A DNA stretch of 43,948 nt from Caldifarciminota bacterium (GCA_020353055.1 CP070686.1:1478944-1522891), one strand, 5' to 3'; counted from the stretch's first letter, positions 34,843 to 43,473 are shown. The notes: generated from the sequence alone by a model not told the origin. Numbers and translations are program-made.

Positions 34843-36306
34843 ATGTACAAAGAAATCACGATTGATCCAATCACCCGTTTAGAGGGTCACGGAAAAATCG
34901 ACATCTTTCTCGATGACAAAGGGGACGTTGCTCACGCCTGCCTTCAAATTCCAGAATTACGCGGATACGAGCGATTCTCGATCGGCCGTCTTGCCGAGGA
35001 AATGCCGCGTATCACTGAAACGATCTGCGGTGTATGCCCGACCACCCATCATACCTGTTCAGGCAAGGCACTCGACGATTTGTACGGTGTAGAACCTCCT
35101 CCCGCTGCAAAGAAAATCAGGGAATTCGTATACAATACGTTTATGTTCGAAGATCACAATCTTCATTTCTACTTTCTCGGCGGACCCGATTTTATCGTTG
35201 GGCCTGCGGCGCCAAAAGCCGAGCGGAATGTTGTGGGTGTTATCGGAAAAGTCGGCCTTGAAATCGGCAAGAAAGTAATTGACATACGCAAGCGATCAAG
35301 AAACATAATCCAGACCATGGGCGGCAGGGTCGTGCATCCGGTGCACTGTCTGCCGGGCGGCGTTTCCAAACCAATGACAAAAGAACTCCAGCAAGAGTTC
35401 AAGAAAACCGCCGAGGATGCGATCGAGTTTGCTAAATTCACGCTTCAGGCTTTTGATGATATCGTCTTGAAAAACAAAACCTACGTTGATCTCATAGTCG
35501 GCGATATCTATAAACACCAAACGTACTACATGGGTCTGGTTGATGACAAGAACAAGGTCAATTTCTACGATGGCTGGATCCGTGTCGTTGATCCAGAAGG
35601 TAAGGAATTCGCCAAGTTCAAAGCACAGGAATATCTCGACCACATCGCCGAAGGCGTCGAATCATGGACTTACATCAAATTCCCTTATCTGAAGAAAGTC
35701 GGATGGAAAGGCTTTGTGGATGGCAAAGACAGCGGTGTTTACCGGGTTGCGCCATTGGGCAGGTTGAATGCCTCGGACGGCATGGCTACACCGCTTGCCC
35801 AGGAGCATTACCAGCGGTTCTATGAAACTCTTGGCGGAAAACCAGTACACAATACACTCGCCACACACTGGGCACGATTGATCGAAGCGATGCAAGCCGC
35901 AGAGAGAATGGTCGAATTAATAAACGATCCTGAAATTCTTGATCCGAATGTCCGCAACATGGATTTTCAGACTCCGAAGAAGGGCATTGGTGTCATCGAA
36001 GCCCCGAGGGGCACGTTGTTCCATCATTATGAGACCGATGAAAGAGGCAGGTTGACAAAAGCCAATCTAATAGTAGCAACGGTGAACAACTCGGCAGCGA
36101 TAAACATGTCAATTGAAAAAGCTGCGCGTGGCTTGATCAAAGGCGGAAAAGTCGACGACGGGCTACTCAATATGGTCGAAATGGCTTTTCGCGCATATGA
36201 CCCCTGCTTTGCCTGCGCTACACATACGGTAGATGGCCGTGTGCCGCTCGAAATAAACATTTACGATACCGAACAGAAGATCGTTAAATCTATAAAGTCA
36301 CACTGA
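34843..36306 (+). CDS. mvhA: [NiFe] hydrogenase large subunit, MvhA type
   Basis: This 487-residue catalytic subunit has the expected motifs: RLEGHGKI near residue 12, CGVCPTTHH with Cys62 and Cys65, and DPCFACATH with Cys455 and Cys458. The four cysteines bind the Ni-Fe centre. About 26 residues follow His461, the point where a maturation protease normally cuts; such a protease is encoded 108 bases downstream. The ATG at 34843 has GGGGG six bases upstream. A reading that begins inside the small-subunit gene is rejected. It would split H2 and supply the HdrA fusion. All nickel ligands are cysteine, with no selenocysteine. Confidence 0.94.
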   Translation: MYKEITIDPITRLEGHGKIDIFLDDKGDVAHACLQIPELRGYERFSIGRLAEEMPRITETICGVCPTTHHTCSGKALDDLYGVEPPPAAKKIREFVYNTFMFEDHNLHFYFLGGPDFIVGPAAPKAERNVVGVIGKVGLEIGKKVIDIRKRSRNIIQTMGGRVVHPVHCLPGGVSKPMTKELQQEFKKTAEDAIEFAKFTLQAFDDIVLKNKTYVDLIVGDIYKHQTYYMGLVDDKNKVNFYDGWIRVVDPEGKEFAKFKAQEYLDHIAEGVESWTYIKFPYLKKVGWKGFVDGKDSGVYRVAPLGRLNASDGMATPLAQEHYQRFYETLGGKPVHNTLATHWARLIEAMQAAERMVELINDPEILDPNVRNMDFQTPKKGIGVIEAPRGTLFHHYETDERGRLTKANLIVATVNNSAAINMSIEKAARGLIKGGKVDDGLLNMVEMAFRAYDPCFACATHTVDGRVPLEINIYDTEQKIVKSIKSH

Positions 36307-36353
36307 TATAAACGAGCAGTAACTCTAAGTCCGGAGAGAGAATCGTCACATGC

Positions 36354-36374
36354 TGCCCGCGTCCTGGGCGGGCA
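36354..36374 (+). terminator. Stem-loop after the hydrogenase large-subunit gene
   Basis: TGCCCGC (36354-36360) and GCGGGCA (36368-36374) form a perfect 7-base GC-rich stem with a 7-base loop. No T-run follows, so it may be an RNA processing or stability element rather than a full terminator. The remaining 107-base gap shows no promoter of the usual type. Confidence 0.4.
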
Positions 36375-36413
36375 TAATGGTTGTCGCCAAAATGTTTTCA
36401 CTCATTCTTGAAT

Positions 36414-36917
36414 ATGAGCACATCAAAGAGAACCCTTGTTTACGGTATAGGCAATCCGTATCGCTGCGATGATGCAGTTGGCATCAAAGTAGCGCAGGAA
36501 ATCGCAGAGCAAATCAAGAGCCAGGACATCGACGTAAAATGGGGCAGCATCGACGGCGTAGCGATCCTCGACGAGATCGTTGATTATCATCGAGTTATTT
36601 TCATAGATTCAATCAAAACGAATAAGGGAAAACCGGGCGACGTGTACAAAATTAAGCAGCCGTCTGGCAAGAGCACAGAGACCTTCTCTTCCCACGGCAT
36701 CAATTTTCTGACTGCAATACGCTTCGGAGAGAAATTCAAACTGAATATGCCCGTACAGATAGATGTCTACGCTGTCGAGATCAAAGACAACACTTCATTC
36801 ACTGAGGAATGCACAGCAGATGTCCTGAATAGTATACCGAAGGTAGTCCAGGTAATACTGGAGGAAATAAAGGAAACTGACGGTACTAAACTCCGTAAAA
36901 ATCAGAATCGAATATGA
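36414..36917 (+). CDS. Hydrogenase maturation protease (HycI/HyaD family)
   Basis: This 167-residue protein begins MSTSKRTLVYGIGNPYRCDDAVG, the nickel-dependent hydrogenase endopeptidase signature. Likely nickel contacts are Asp20, Asp65 (in VIFIDSI) and His94 (in FSSHGIN), whose spacing matches HycI. It removes the C-terminal tail of the large subunit after nickel insertion. Its place right after mvhA supports this. The ATG at 36414 is chosen because the protein fold starts there; a TTG at 36381 would add eleven unlikely residues. No Shine-Dalgarno sequence is visible. It overlaps the radical SAM gene by four bases. Confidence 0.88.
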   Translation: MSTSKRTLVYGIGNPYRCDDAVGIKVAQEIAEQIKSQDIDVKWGSIDGVAILDEIVDYHRVIFIDSIKTNKGKPGDVYKIKQPSGKSTETFSSHGINFLTAIRFGEKFKLNMPVQIDVYAVEIKDNTSFTEECTADVLNSIPKVVQVILEEIKETDGTKLRKNQNRI

Positions 36918-37618
36918 TCCGTTCAATGATCGAAACATCGCTCGTGGATTGGGATGGCAAATTAACCACCGTACTTTTTTTTGACAAATGCAATTTCATG
37001 TGTCCTTTCTGCCAGAACTGGGAATTGCTGTTGCATCCGGAGAGATTCCCTCCTATCGATTGGTCCCAAATAAAGAAGACCCTACTTCCAAAGAAATCAT
37101 GGATCGACGGCGTTGTCCTCACTGGCGGCGAACCGCTTGTGTACGAGACGGAAATCTTCGATATTTGCCGCAAAATCACGAATTTGGAATTTCTCGTGAA
37201 GATCGACACCAACGGTGCATATCCGGGAACTTTGCAGGAATTGATCGGGAAGGATTTAGTAGATTATGTAGCAATGGATATCAAAGCACCGTTGGACGAT
37301 AGGTATGATCAGGCTGCCGGTACTAAGGTTGACCTGCAGGCAATAAAACGTTCTGTCCAAATTTTGAAAGATGCGAAAATTGATTACGAATTCCGAACAA
37401 CCTGCGTGCCTGGTATTATAAACGAACAAACGATCGCAGAAATTGGAGAACAAATAAAAGAGGCAAAGAGATGGTTCCTACAGCAATATGTTCCTGTAAA
37501 TGCGTACAAAAAAGAGTACAGAGATCTGCATGCAATACCCAGCCCTATTACAAACAAGTTACTTCGAATAGCCGAGAAATTCGCCGCAGAAGTCAAATGG
37601 CGTGGTAAGGAAATTTAG
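36914..37618 (+). CDS. Radical SAM activating protein, NrdG2-like
   Basis: This 234-residue protein has the radical SAM cluster motif Cys26-Cys30-Cys33 (CNFMCPFCQN) after SLVDWDGKLTTVLFFD, which fits the anaerobic ribonucleotide-reductase-activating-protein-like family. GGEPL and KIDTNG follow as expected. No ribonucleotide reductase gene is nearby, so the partner could be any glycyl-radical enzyme or another target. It overlaps the hydrogenase protease gene by four bases, a coupling worth noting. It is the last gene of the hydrogenase transcript; a new promoter follows 18 bases after its stop. Confidence 0.85.
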   Translation: MIRSMIETSLVDWDGKLTTVLFFDKCNFMCPFCQNWELLLHPERFPPIDWSQIKKTLLPKKSWIDGVVLTGGEPLVYETEIFDICRKITNLEFLVKIDTNGAYPGTLQELIGKDLVDYVAMDIKAPLDDRYDQAAGTKVDLQAIKRSVQILKDAKIDYEFRTTCVPGIINEQTIAEIGEQIKEAKRWFLQQYVPVNAYKKEYRDLHAIPSPITNKLLRIAEKFAAEVKWRGKEI

Positions 37619-37635
37619 TCAAATGCGATTATCCG

Positions 37636-37663
37636 TTGACTTATCTGGCATAATGATTATAAT
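37636..37663 (+). promoter_or_regulatory. Promoter of the radical SAM/SPASM gene
   Basis: TTGACT (37636-37641), 16 bases, TATAAT (37658-37663). The ATG at 37673 follows after nine bases, so the leader is at most about three bases long. Confidence 0.7.
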
Positions 37664-37672
37664 CAAAAAGGT

Positions 37673-39091
37673 ATGAAAGAAGAATCCAAAATAAAATTGA
37701 ATAACCTACTTGTATCTAATTTGTTAAAAATCGCATTCGCTACCGCAGATACAGTGTTTTTCAAGAAAATATTGTTTCCCGTCATCGAAAAAGGCATAAG
37801 GAGTGCCATAGATCGCGTACCAGGACCCGTTACCTGGCCCGGCGTGCTTGAAGATAAGTACTACATGCTACGTTCAATGGCATATTCTAGCCTCAAACTC
37901 GGACTTTCATCAAGGTTCGCGACTACGGTTGTCAATAAGGCCATACTCAGCGACCTTCGAATGAAAAAGGAAATCGAGTTCAGAACGAAATTTGGCTTCG
38001 ACCCGCCCGGCTTCATGGTCATTTCGCCGGCAAAACGATGCAATCTCCGTTGCCGTGGTTGTTACGCGAATTCCGCATCAGAGAAAGACCAACTTGACTA
38101 CAAGATTTTCACCAGAGTGATAGAAGAAATGCGAGAATTTTGGGGAGCTCGTTTTGTCACCGTATCCGGTGGCGAACCCATGATGTATCGATGGAACGGT
38201 AAAGGAATCCTGGATATATACAAGGAACATCCTGATTCGCTGTTTCTTATGTATACGAACGGAACGATGATAAATGACAAAGTAGCCCGAAAGTTCTACG
38301 ATCTCGGTAATATCACTCCTGCGATATCAGTGGAGGGTATGCAGACAGTCACCGAACAGCGACGCGGCAAGGGCGTCTTCGAAAAGATAACGCGAGCCAT
38401 GGAGATACTGAAGAAAAATCATGTCCTGTTCGGTGTATCAATAACCGTCACCAAAGATAATGCTGAGGAGATCGTGTCCGATGAATTCATTGATTACTAC
38501 TTCGACAAACTCGGCGCCGGTTATGCCTGGGTTTTTCATTACATGCCCATCGGCAGAGATATAGACCCAGACCTGATCCCCACGCCGGACCAGAGGGTAA
38601 TGCTTTGGGAAAAATCCTGGGATATCGTGAAAAACAGAAAGATCATGTTCGTTGATTTCTGGAATCACGGACCTGTTTCAGATGGCTGCGTATCCGCCGG
38701 CAGACCGGGCGGATATTTCTATATCGATTGGCAGGCTAAAGTCTATCCCTGTGTATTCTTCCCCTATGCAGCAACCACCATGAACCAGATTTATGATAAC
38801 GGTGGTAATCTGAATGACTTGATAAACCTGCCATTGTACTCCCGCATCCGCGACTGGCAATTCAAATACTGGAAAGAAGGTGACCTGCTGCGCCCGTGTC
38901 CGATACGTGACCATTACAGAATGGCCAAGAAATTTGTCGTCGAGACAAGCGCGATGCCTTCTGACGAGGGTACTGCAGAAATAATCAAAGACCCTGTTTA
39001 TGAGAAAAAGATGGATAAATACGATAGAGAATTGGCAAAAAAGACCACCCCGATCTGGGAGGATATCTACAAGCATGGGAATCGACGCTGA
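37673..39091 (+). CDS. Radical SAM protein with SPASM-like C-terminus
   Basis: This 472-residue protein has an N-terminal helical part of about 110 residues and a radical SAM core with Cys123-Cys127-Cys130 in CNLRCRGCYA, preceded by PPGFMVISPAKR. GGEPM and MYTNGTMI follow. The C-terminal part has further cysteines (SDGCVSAGRPGG, VYPCVFFPYA, LLRPCPIRDHY) consistent with an auxiliary iron-sulfur cluster of SPASM type. Such proteins modify peptides, tetrapyrroles or proteins; the target is unknown and no short precursor peptide gene was seen nearby. The end overlaps the tyrosyl-tRNA synthetase start by 17 bases. Confidence 0.88.
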   Translation: MKEESKIKLNNLLVSNLLKIAFATADTVFFKKILFPVIEKGIRSAIDRVPGPVTWPGVLEDKYYMLRSMAYSSLKLGLSSRFATTVVNKAILSDLRMKKEIEFRTKFGFDPPGFMVISPAKRCNLRCRGCYANSASEKDQLDYKIFTRVIEEMREFWGARFVTVSGGEPMMYRWNGKGILDIYKEHPDSLFLMYTNGTMINDKVARKFYDLGNITPAISVEGMQTVTEQRRGKGVFEKITRAMEILKKNHVLFGVSITVTKDNAEEIVSDEFIDYYFDKLGAGYAWVFHYMPIGRDIDPDLIPTPDQRVMLWEKSWDIVKNRKIMFVDFWNHGPVSDGCVSAGRPGGYFYIDWQAKVYPCVFFPYAATTMNQIYDNGGNLNDLINLPLYSRIRDWQFKYWKEGDLLRPCPIRDHYRMAKKFVVETSAMPSDEGTAEIIKDPVYEKKMDKYDRELAKKTTPIWEDIYKHGNRR

Positions 39092-40274
39092 TAAACAGTT
39101 GGACATAATCAGAACCAACGTCGCGGAACTTATATCAGAAGATGAAATACTCTATAAGTTGAAGTCAAAAAGAAAACTCCGTGTCAAACTCGGAATTGAC
39201 CCTTCAGGCCCGGAAATCCATCTCGGATTCAGCGTCGTACTGCGCAAACTAAGGCAATTTCAGGACCTGGGACACACGGCGGTGATGGTGGTCGGTGACT
39301 TCACAGGTATGATTGGCGACCCGAGCGGTGTTTCCAAAACACGGCCGAAACTAACCAAGAAACAGGTCGCCAAGAATATGACGAAATACAAGCAGCAAAT
39401 CTTCCGCATTCTTGATCCAAAACGTACAGAATTCACATACAACAGCAAATGGCTGGGTGCGCTCTCAATGTACGACCTTGTTGAACTGGCATCAAAATAT
39501 ACCGTTGCCCGTATCCTCGAACGCGATGATTTTTCTCAGCGCCTGAAAGACGGATTACCTGTATATATGCATGAAATATTATATCCGCTGTGCCAGGGAT
39601 ACGATTCAGTAGCGATAAGGGCGGATGTTGAACTTGGCGGCACCGACCAGAAATTCAACCTGCTCGTAGGCCGTGAACTCATGCGTGAATCAGACATGGA
39701 ACCACAGGTAGTCTTGATGATGCCAATCCTCGAAGGTACTGACGGCGTTCGGAAGATGAGCAAGAGTTTTAATAATTACATAGGTATTACAGAATCACCA
39801 AAACAGATGTTGGGCAAGATCATGTCACTACCCGATGAACACATCATCAAGTATTTCAAACTCGCGACCGACGCTTTCCCCCATCGCGTTGAAGAATACC
39901 GCATGGCTCTTGAAGACGCATCCATGAACCCGCGCGATGCAAAACTCGACCTGGCAAAAACACTCGTTCGTATGTATCACTCGGCGCAGGCAGCGCAGAA
40001 AACCGCCGAAGATTTCCAACGCGTTTTCACCCAACGGGAACTGCCCGAAAAGATAGATGAATACAAAACGACCAAAATAAACAACAATATAATCGATCTG
40101 CTGGTCGAGTCCAAACTAATGAGTTCACGCAGCGAAGCAAAACGTAAGGTGCGCGAAGGGGCAATCGATATCGACGGTGTGCGTGTCGATGATATCAACT
40201 ACAGTGTAGCACTAACTCAACCGGTAGTGTTACGTGCCGGCAAACACAAATTTCTCAGAGTATCTAAGAAGTAA
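39075..40274 (+). CDS. tyrS: Tyrosyl-tRNA synthetase
   Basis: This 399-residue class I synthetase charges tRNA-Tyr. The HIGH-type motif reads HLGF at 49-52 within DPSGPEIHLGF, and KMSKS is at 227-231. The tyrosine pocket shows GGTDQKFNLLVGR. The C-terminus has an S4-like RNA-binding domain (MSSRSEAKRKVREGAIDIDG). The ATG at 39075 is inside the end of the radical SAM gene; a reading from 39000 would add 25 residues in a shadow frame and is rejected. It ends 26 bases before a convergent gene. It is a housekeeping gene and the only clear one in the window. Confidence 0.95.
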   Translation: MGIDADKQLDIIRTNVAELISEDEILYKLKSKRKLRVKLGIDPSGPEIHLGFSVVLRKLRQFQDLGHTAVMVVGDFTGMIGDPSGVSKTRPKLTKKQVAKNMTKYKQQIFRILDPKRTEFTYNSKWLGALSMYDLVELASKYTVARILERDDFSQRLKDGLPVYMHEILYPLCQGYDSVAIRADVELGGTDQKFNLLVGRELMRESDMEPQVVLMMPILEGTDGVRKMSKSFNNYIGITESPKQMLGKIMSLPDEHIIKYFKLATDAFPHRVEEYRMALEDASMNPRDAKLDLAKTLVRMYHSAQAAQKTAEDFQRVFTQRELPEKIDEYKTTKINNNIIDLLVESKLMSSRSEAKRKVREGAIDIDGVRVDDINYSVALTQPVVLRAGKHKFLRVSKK

Positions 40275-40300
40275 GAACTCTTAACATTTTACCGCACCAA

Positions 40301-41872
40301 CTACCGTACCAAGACAAATGCCTTCTTTTGTCTAATTGTTGGCGTTTCTAACACCAGGAAGTACGTCCCCTGCGGCAATCCCCCGGTGTTGAGAGCAAAG
40401 TCATGTACACCCGCGGTTTTGAAACCATCAAACACCGTTTCTACCAATTGACCCAGAGTGTTGTACAATTTCAGTGAAACACTCGCAGCAGCAGGCAAAG
40501 AGAATGAAATCACCCCGCTATTTGAAACGGGATTCGGTAAAACTCGCATTTCGCAATTCGAAATTCGGAATTCACGATTTTCTTCTATCCCCGTATACAA
40601 GTACCAGTACATGTTGTAATAGTCCTCAGCGTACTGGTCGATCAACGCGATCGCCGTATCAGGCATTTCGTATATGCCCATCCAGTCCGCGAACATGACC
40701 GCGAAAATCAAGGTAACGAGAGAATCCGGTTCCAGATCAAACGGACCGCTCGACAAAAGAAACCTCTGATCACCGGGGTCGAGAAGTAAGGTGTCAAAAG
40801 GTTCGTAGATACCCGTCTGAAAATTATATCCGGCCATCGTCGCATACCGCTCAGCATCGAGAGTTGGTTCAATTGCAAGTGTGAACTGCTTCAATGCACA
40901 CATTCCAACCTGAGGCCACTGCGATGGATCGCGCCAGTCCGGAACACCGTCGTTATCCACATCCCACATCGATGTCGGCAGGTTGATGACATAGTAAACA
41001 CTGTCTCTCTCGTATTGATCAAGGATACCATCCCCATCCTTATCCATTCCTTCAACCAAGTCGAACGGTGTCTGCAGCAGGTCAAAACCGATCGTGCCTG
41101 GCAACCAGGGCGGCGTACCTGGTTCCTCGACTTCCTGCCACTGATAAGCAATGTTGTTCACGATGATAGTATCACCATCAATAATGTATTCGCGTTCCAC
41201 AATTCCGAGACAGCGATCATTAGCGCCTGCTACTTCAAGACCAATATCACAATCGGCACATACCCCAAAATAGCAGTCATGCAGAAGATGGCCCGAAACG
41301 TTCCTCACGTCATAAGTGAAAAAGATCATGTCCTCCAAAAAAGGAATATCCCAAGCGTACACCGTCTGATAGACCTCGATATCGATCGGTCTCGTATCAC
41401 CGGGGATGTGATAGACCGAATCACAATCATTAAAGCAGCACCAAGAATCTTCGTGGGAAACCAATTCCTGGGGTGCCATGGGCAGTGTATCCGGCGGTGC
41501 AGGCCAGTTCTCCGGATTTATATAGATGATCGCTGCCGGATGGGTCGGCGGCCAGCCGGCAAGGCCCGGCGCGAATTCGACCTCACCGCCGTGCGGGCCG
41601 TAGCCGATCGTGACGAGAGTATCGTTGGTCAGCATATCGATCGTCCCAAACCAGATACCTGCACCCCAGATATAGTTGTGATCAGTACCTGCAGGCCACC
41701 AGCAGCCAGCATTGTTACCCGTTTCATCCTGTCCAAATTTGCCGTAGTTTGAAATGCACATCTCTACCCGGTTTGTGTCATGGCGCAATATCTGGAACCC
41801 GCGCCCCGTGTTTTCAGAAACCGCTGGACTCACCGACCCAAGAATGAACCAAAGCATGATACACGTCATCAT
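40301..41872 (-). CDS. Secreted protein with calcium-type repeats and sorting domain, paralogue A
   Basis: This 523-residue exported protein has a signal peptide (about 1-20) and a conserved body that starts RHDTNRVEMCISNYGKFGQ. Two Asp-rich calcium-loop-like repeats follow (DKDGDGILDQ, DVDNDGVPDW). It ends with a Por/T9SS-like C-terminal domain (VLPNPVSNSGVISFSLP... LPQGTYFLVLE). By eye about four fifths of residues match the next gene upstream, so they are recent tandem duplicates. A linker EFRISNCEMR is encoded by an AT-rich repeat. The ATG at 41872 has GAGGAG five bases upstream and follows the paralogue by 20 bases. Function is unknown; the location is the cell surface. Confidence 0.88.
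   Translation of the reverse strand: MMTCIMLWFILGSVSPAVSENTGRGFQILRHDTNRVEMCISNYGKFGQDETGNNAGCWWPAGTDHNYIWGAGIWFGTIDMLTNDTLVTIGYGPHGGEVEFAPGLAGWPPTHPAAIIYINPENWPAPPDTLPMAPQELVSHEDSWCCFNDCDSVYHIPGDTRPIDIEVYQTVYAWDIPFLEDMIFFTYDVRNVSGHLLHDCYFGVCADCDIGLEVAGANDRCLGIVEREYIIDGDTIIVNNIAYQWQEVEEPGTPPWLPGTIGFDLLQTPFDLVEGMDKDGDGILDQYERDSVYYVINLPTSMWDVDNDGVPDWRDPSQWPQVGMCALKQFTLAIEPTLDAERYATMAGYNFQTGIYEPFDTLLLDPGDQRFLLSSGPFDLEPDSLVTLIFAVMFADWMGIYEMPDTAIALIDQYAEDYYNMYWYLYTGIEENREFRISNCEMRVLPNPVSNSGVISFSLPAAASVSLKLYNTLGQLVETVFDGFKTAGVHDFALNTGGLPQGTYFLVLETPTIRQKKAFVLVR
40544..40580. repeat. Repeat encoding the linker of paralogue A
   Basis: Units close to AATTCGA recur three to four times here and encode the linker before the sorting domain on the minus strand. 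A near-identical stretch occurs at 42135-42170 in paralogue B. Confidence 0.5.
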
Positions 41873-41892
41873 ACCAACTCCTCAGTAGATAC

Positions 41893-43473
41893 TCATCTCA
41901 AGATAATGATGGAACGGGATACCTTGAAATCACCCGCTTCCAACCTCAAGAAGTACGTCCCCTGCGGCAATCCCCCGGTGTTGAGAATTGATTCATGCAC
42001 ACCCGCGGTTTTGAAACCATCAAACACCGTTTCCACCAATTGACCCAGAGTGTTGTACAATTTCAGTGAAACACTCGCAGCAGCAGGCAAAAAGAATGAA
42101 ACCACCCCGTTATTTGAAACCGGGTTTGGCAAAATTCGCATTTCGCAATTCGAAATTCGAAATTCACGATTTTCTTCTATCCCCGTATACAAATACCAGA
42201 ACATGTTGTAGTAATCCTCAGCCCACTTATCGATCAATGCAATTGCCGTATCAGGCCTGACGTATATGTTCATCCAGTCGGCAAACATAACCGCAAAGAC
42301 AAGCGTCACAATAGAATCCGGCTCAAGGTCAAACGGACCGCTTGCCAGAAGAAAACGCTGATCGTCAGGGTCAGGAGGTATGGTGTCATATGGTTCGTAC
42401 TGACCCGTATTGAAATTGTAGCCAGCCATTGTCAAATAACGCTGAGCATCAGTCACTGGATCAAGTTGGAGCGTGAACTGCTTCAACGCGGATAGGCCAA
42501 CTTGCGGCCACTGCGATGGGTCGCGCCAATCCGGAACACCGTCGTTGTCTGCATCCCACATCGATGCTGGTAGATTGATGACATAGTAAACACTATCTCT
42601 CTCATATTGGTCGAGTATACCATCCCCATCCTTATCCATGCCTTCAACCAGGTCGAACGGTGTCTGCAGCAGATCAAAGCCGATTGTCCCGGGCAACCAC
42701 GGCGGGGTGCCCGGCTCCTCAACTTCCTGCCATTGGTAAGCAACGTTGTCCACGATTATTGTATCACCGTCTATGACATATTCGCGGTACACAATACCAC
42801 CATATCGGTCATTCGAACACACCCCAGCTTCATTGCCGATGTCGCAATCAGTGCAGACACCAAAATAGCAGTCATTCAGGATACTTCCTGAGACATTTTT
42901 CACATCGTAGGTGAAGAATATTATATCCTCCACACATTGAATATCCCAAGCGTACACGGTTTGATAAACCTCGATGCCGATCGGTCTTGTATCGCCGGGG
43001 ATGTGGTAGATCGAATCACAATCATTGAAGCAGCACCATGAATCTTCGTGGGAAACTAATTCCTGTGGTGCCATGGGGAGTGTATCTGGTGGTGCAGGCC
43101 AGTTCTCCGGATTTATGTAAATGATCGCTGCCGGATGGGTCGGCGGCCAGCCGGCGAGGCCCGGTGCGAATTCTACCTCACCGCCGTGCGGGCCGTAGCC
43201 GATCGTGACGAGAGTGTCACTGGTTAGCATATCGACCGTGCCGAACCAAATACCGGCTCCATAAATGTAGTTGTGATCAGTACCTGCGGGCCACCAGCAG
43301 CCAGCATTATAGCCCGTTTCATCCTGCCCAAATGTCCCATAGTTTGAAACACACATCTCAACCCTGTTGGTGTCATGTCTTACTATCTGCCAGTCTCTTA
43401 GTGACATGACATCTTTTGCTGCCCCAAAGCCAATGACAGCTATAGTGCATATGATAATCATATATCTCTTCAT
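41893..43473 (-). CDS. Secreted protein with calcium-type repeats and sorting domain, paralogue B
   Basis: This 526-residue protein is the twin of the gene that follows it. It has a signal peptide (MKRYMIIICTIAVIGFGAA), the same body (RHDTNRVEMCVSNYGTFGQ), the same Asp-rich loops (DKDGDGILDQ, DADNDGVPDW) and the same C-terminal sorting domain. The two differ most at the signal peptide, in a short loop after CDIG and in the last 20 residues. The ATG at 43473 has GGGGG five bases upstream; the reading from 43509 is rejected because it would precede the signal. Paired cysteines (SWCCFNDCDS) suggest disulfides in the exported form. Function is unknown. Confidence 0.88.
   Translation of the reverse strand: MKRYMIIICTIAVIGFGAAKDVMSLRDWQIVRHDTNRVEMCVSNYGTFGQDETGYNAGCWWPAGTDHNYIYGAGIWFGTVDMLTSDTLVTIGYGPHGGEVEFAPGLAGWPPTHPAAIIYINPENWPAPPDTLPMAPQELVSHEDSWCCFNDCDSIYHIPGDTRPIGIEVYQTVYAWDIQCVEDIIFFTYDVKNVSGSILNDCYFGVCTDCDIGNEAGVCSNDRYGGIVYREYVIDGDTIIVDNVAYQWQEVEEPGTPPWLPGTIGFDLLQTPFDLVEGMDKDGDGILDQYERDSVYYVINLPASMWDADNDGVPDWRDPSQWPQVGLSALKQFTLQLDPVTDAQRYLTMAGYNFNTGQYEPYDTIPPDPDDQRFLLASGPFDLEPDSIVTLVFAVMFADWMNIYVRPDTAIALIDKWAEDYYNMFWYLYTGIEENREFRISNCEMRILPNPVSNNGVVSFFLPAAASVSLKLYNTLGQLVETVFDGFKTAGVHESILNTGGLPQGTYFLRLEAGDFKVSRSIIILR
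42135..42170. repeat. Repeat encoding the linker of paralogue B
   Basis: Same short-period AATTCGA-like array as at 40544-40580, encoding the linker EFRISNCEMR on the minus strand. Confidence 0.5.

Noticed and set aside
34843-36306. Possible selenocysteine in the hydrogenase, as in some methanogens
   Set aside because: The nickel-binding motifs contain only cysteine codons and no in-frame TGA.
37673-39091. A precursor peptide for the SPASM-type radical SAM protein
   Set aside because: The flanking gaps are short and contain no small open frame with a ribosome-binding site.
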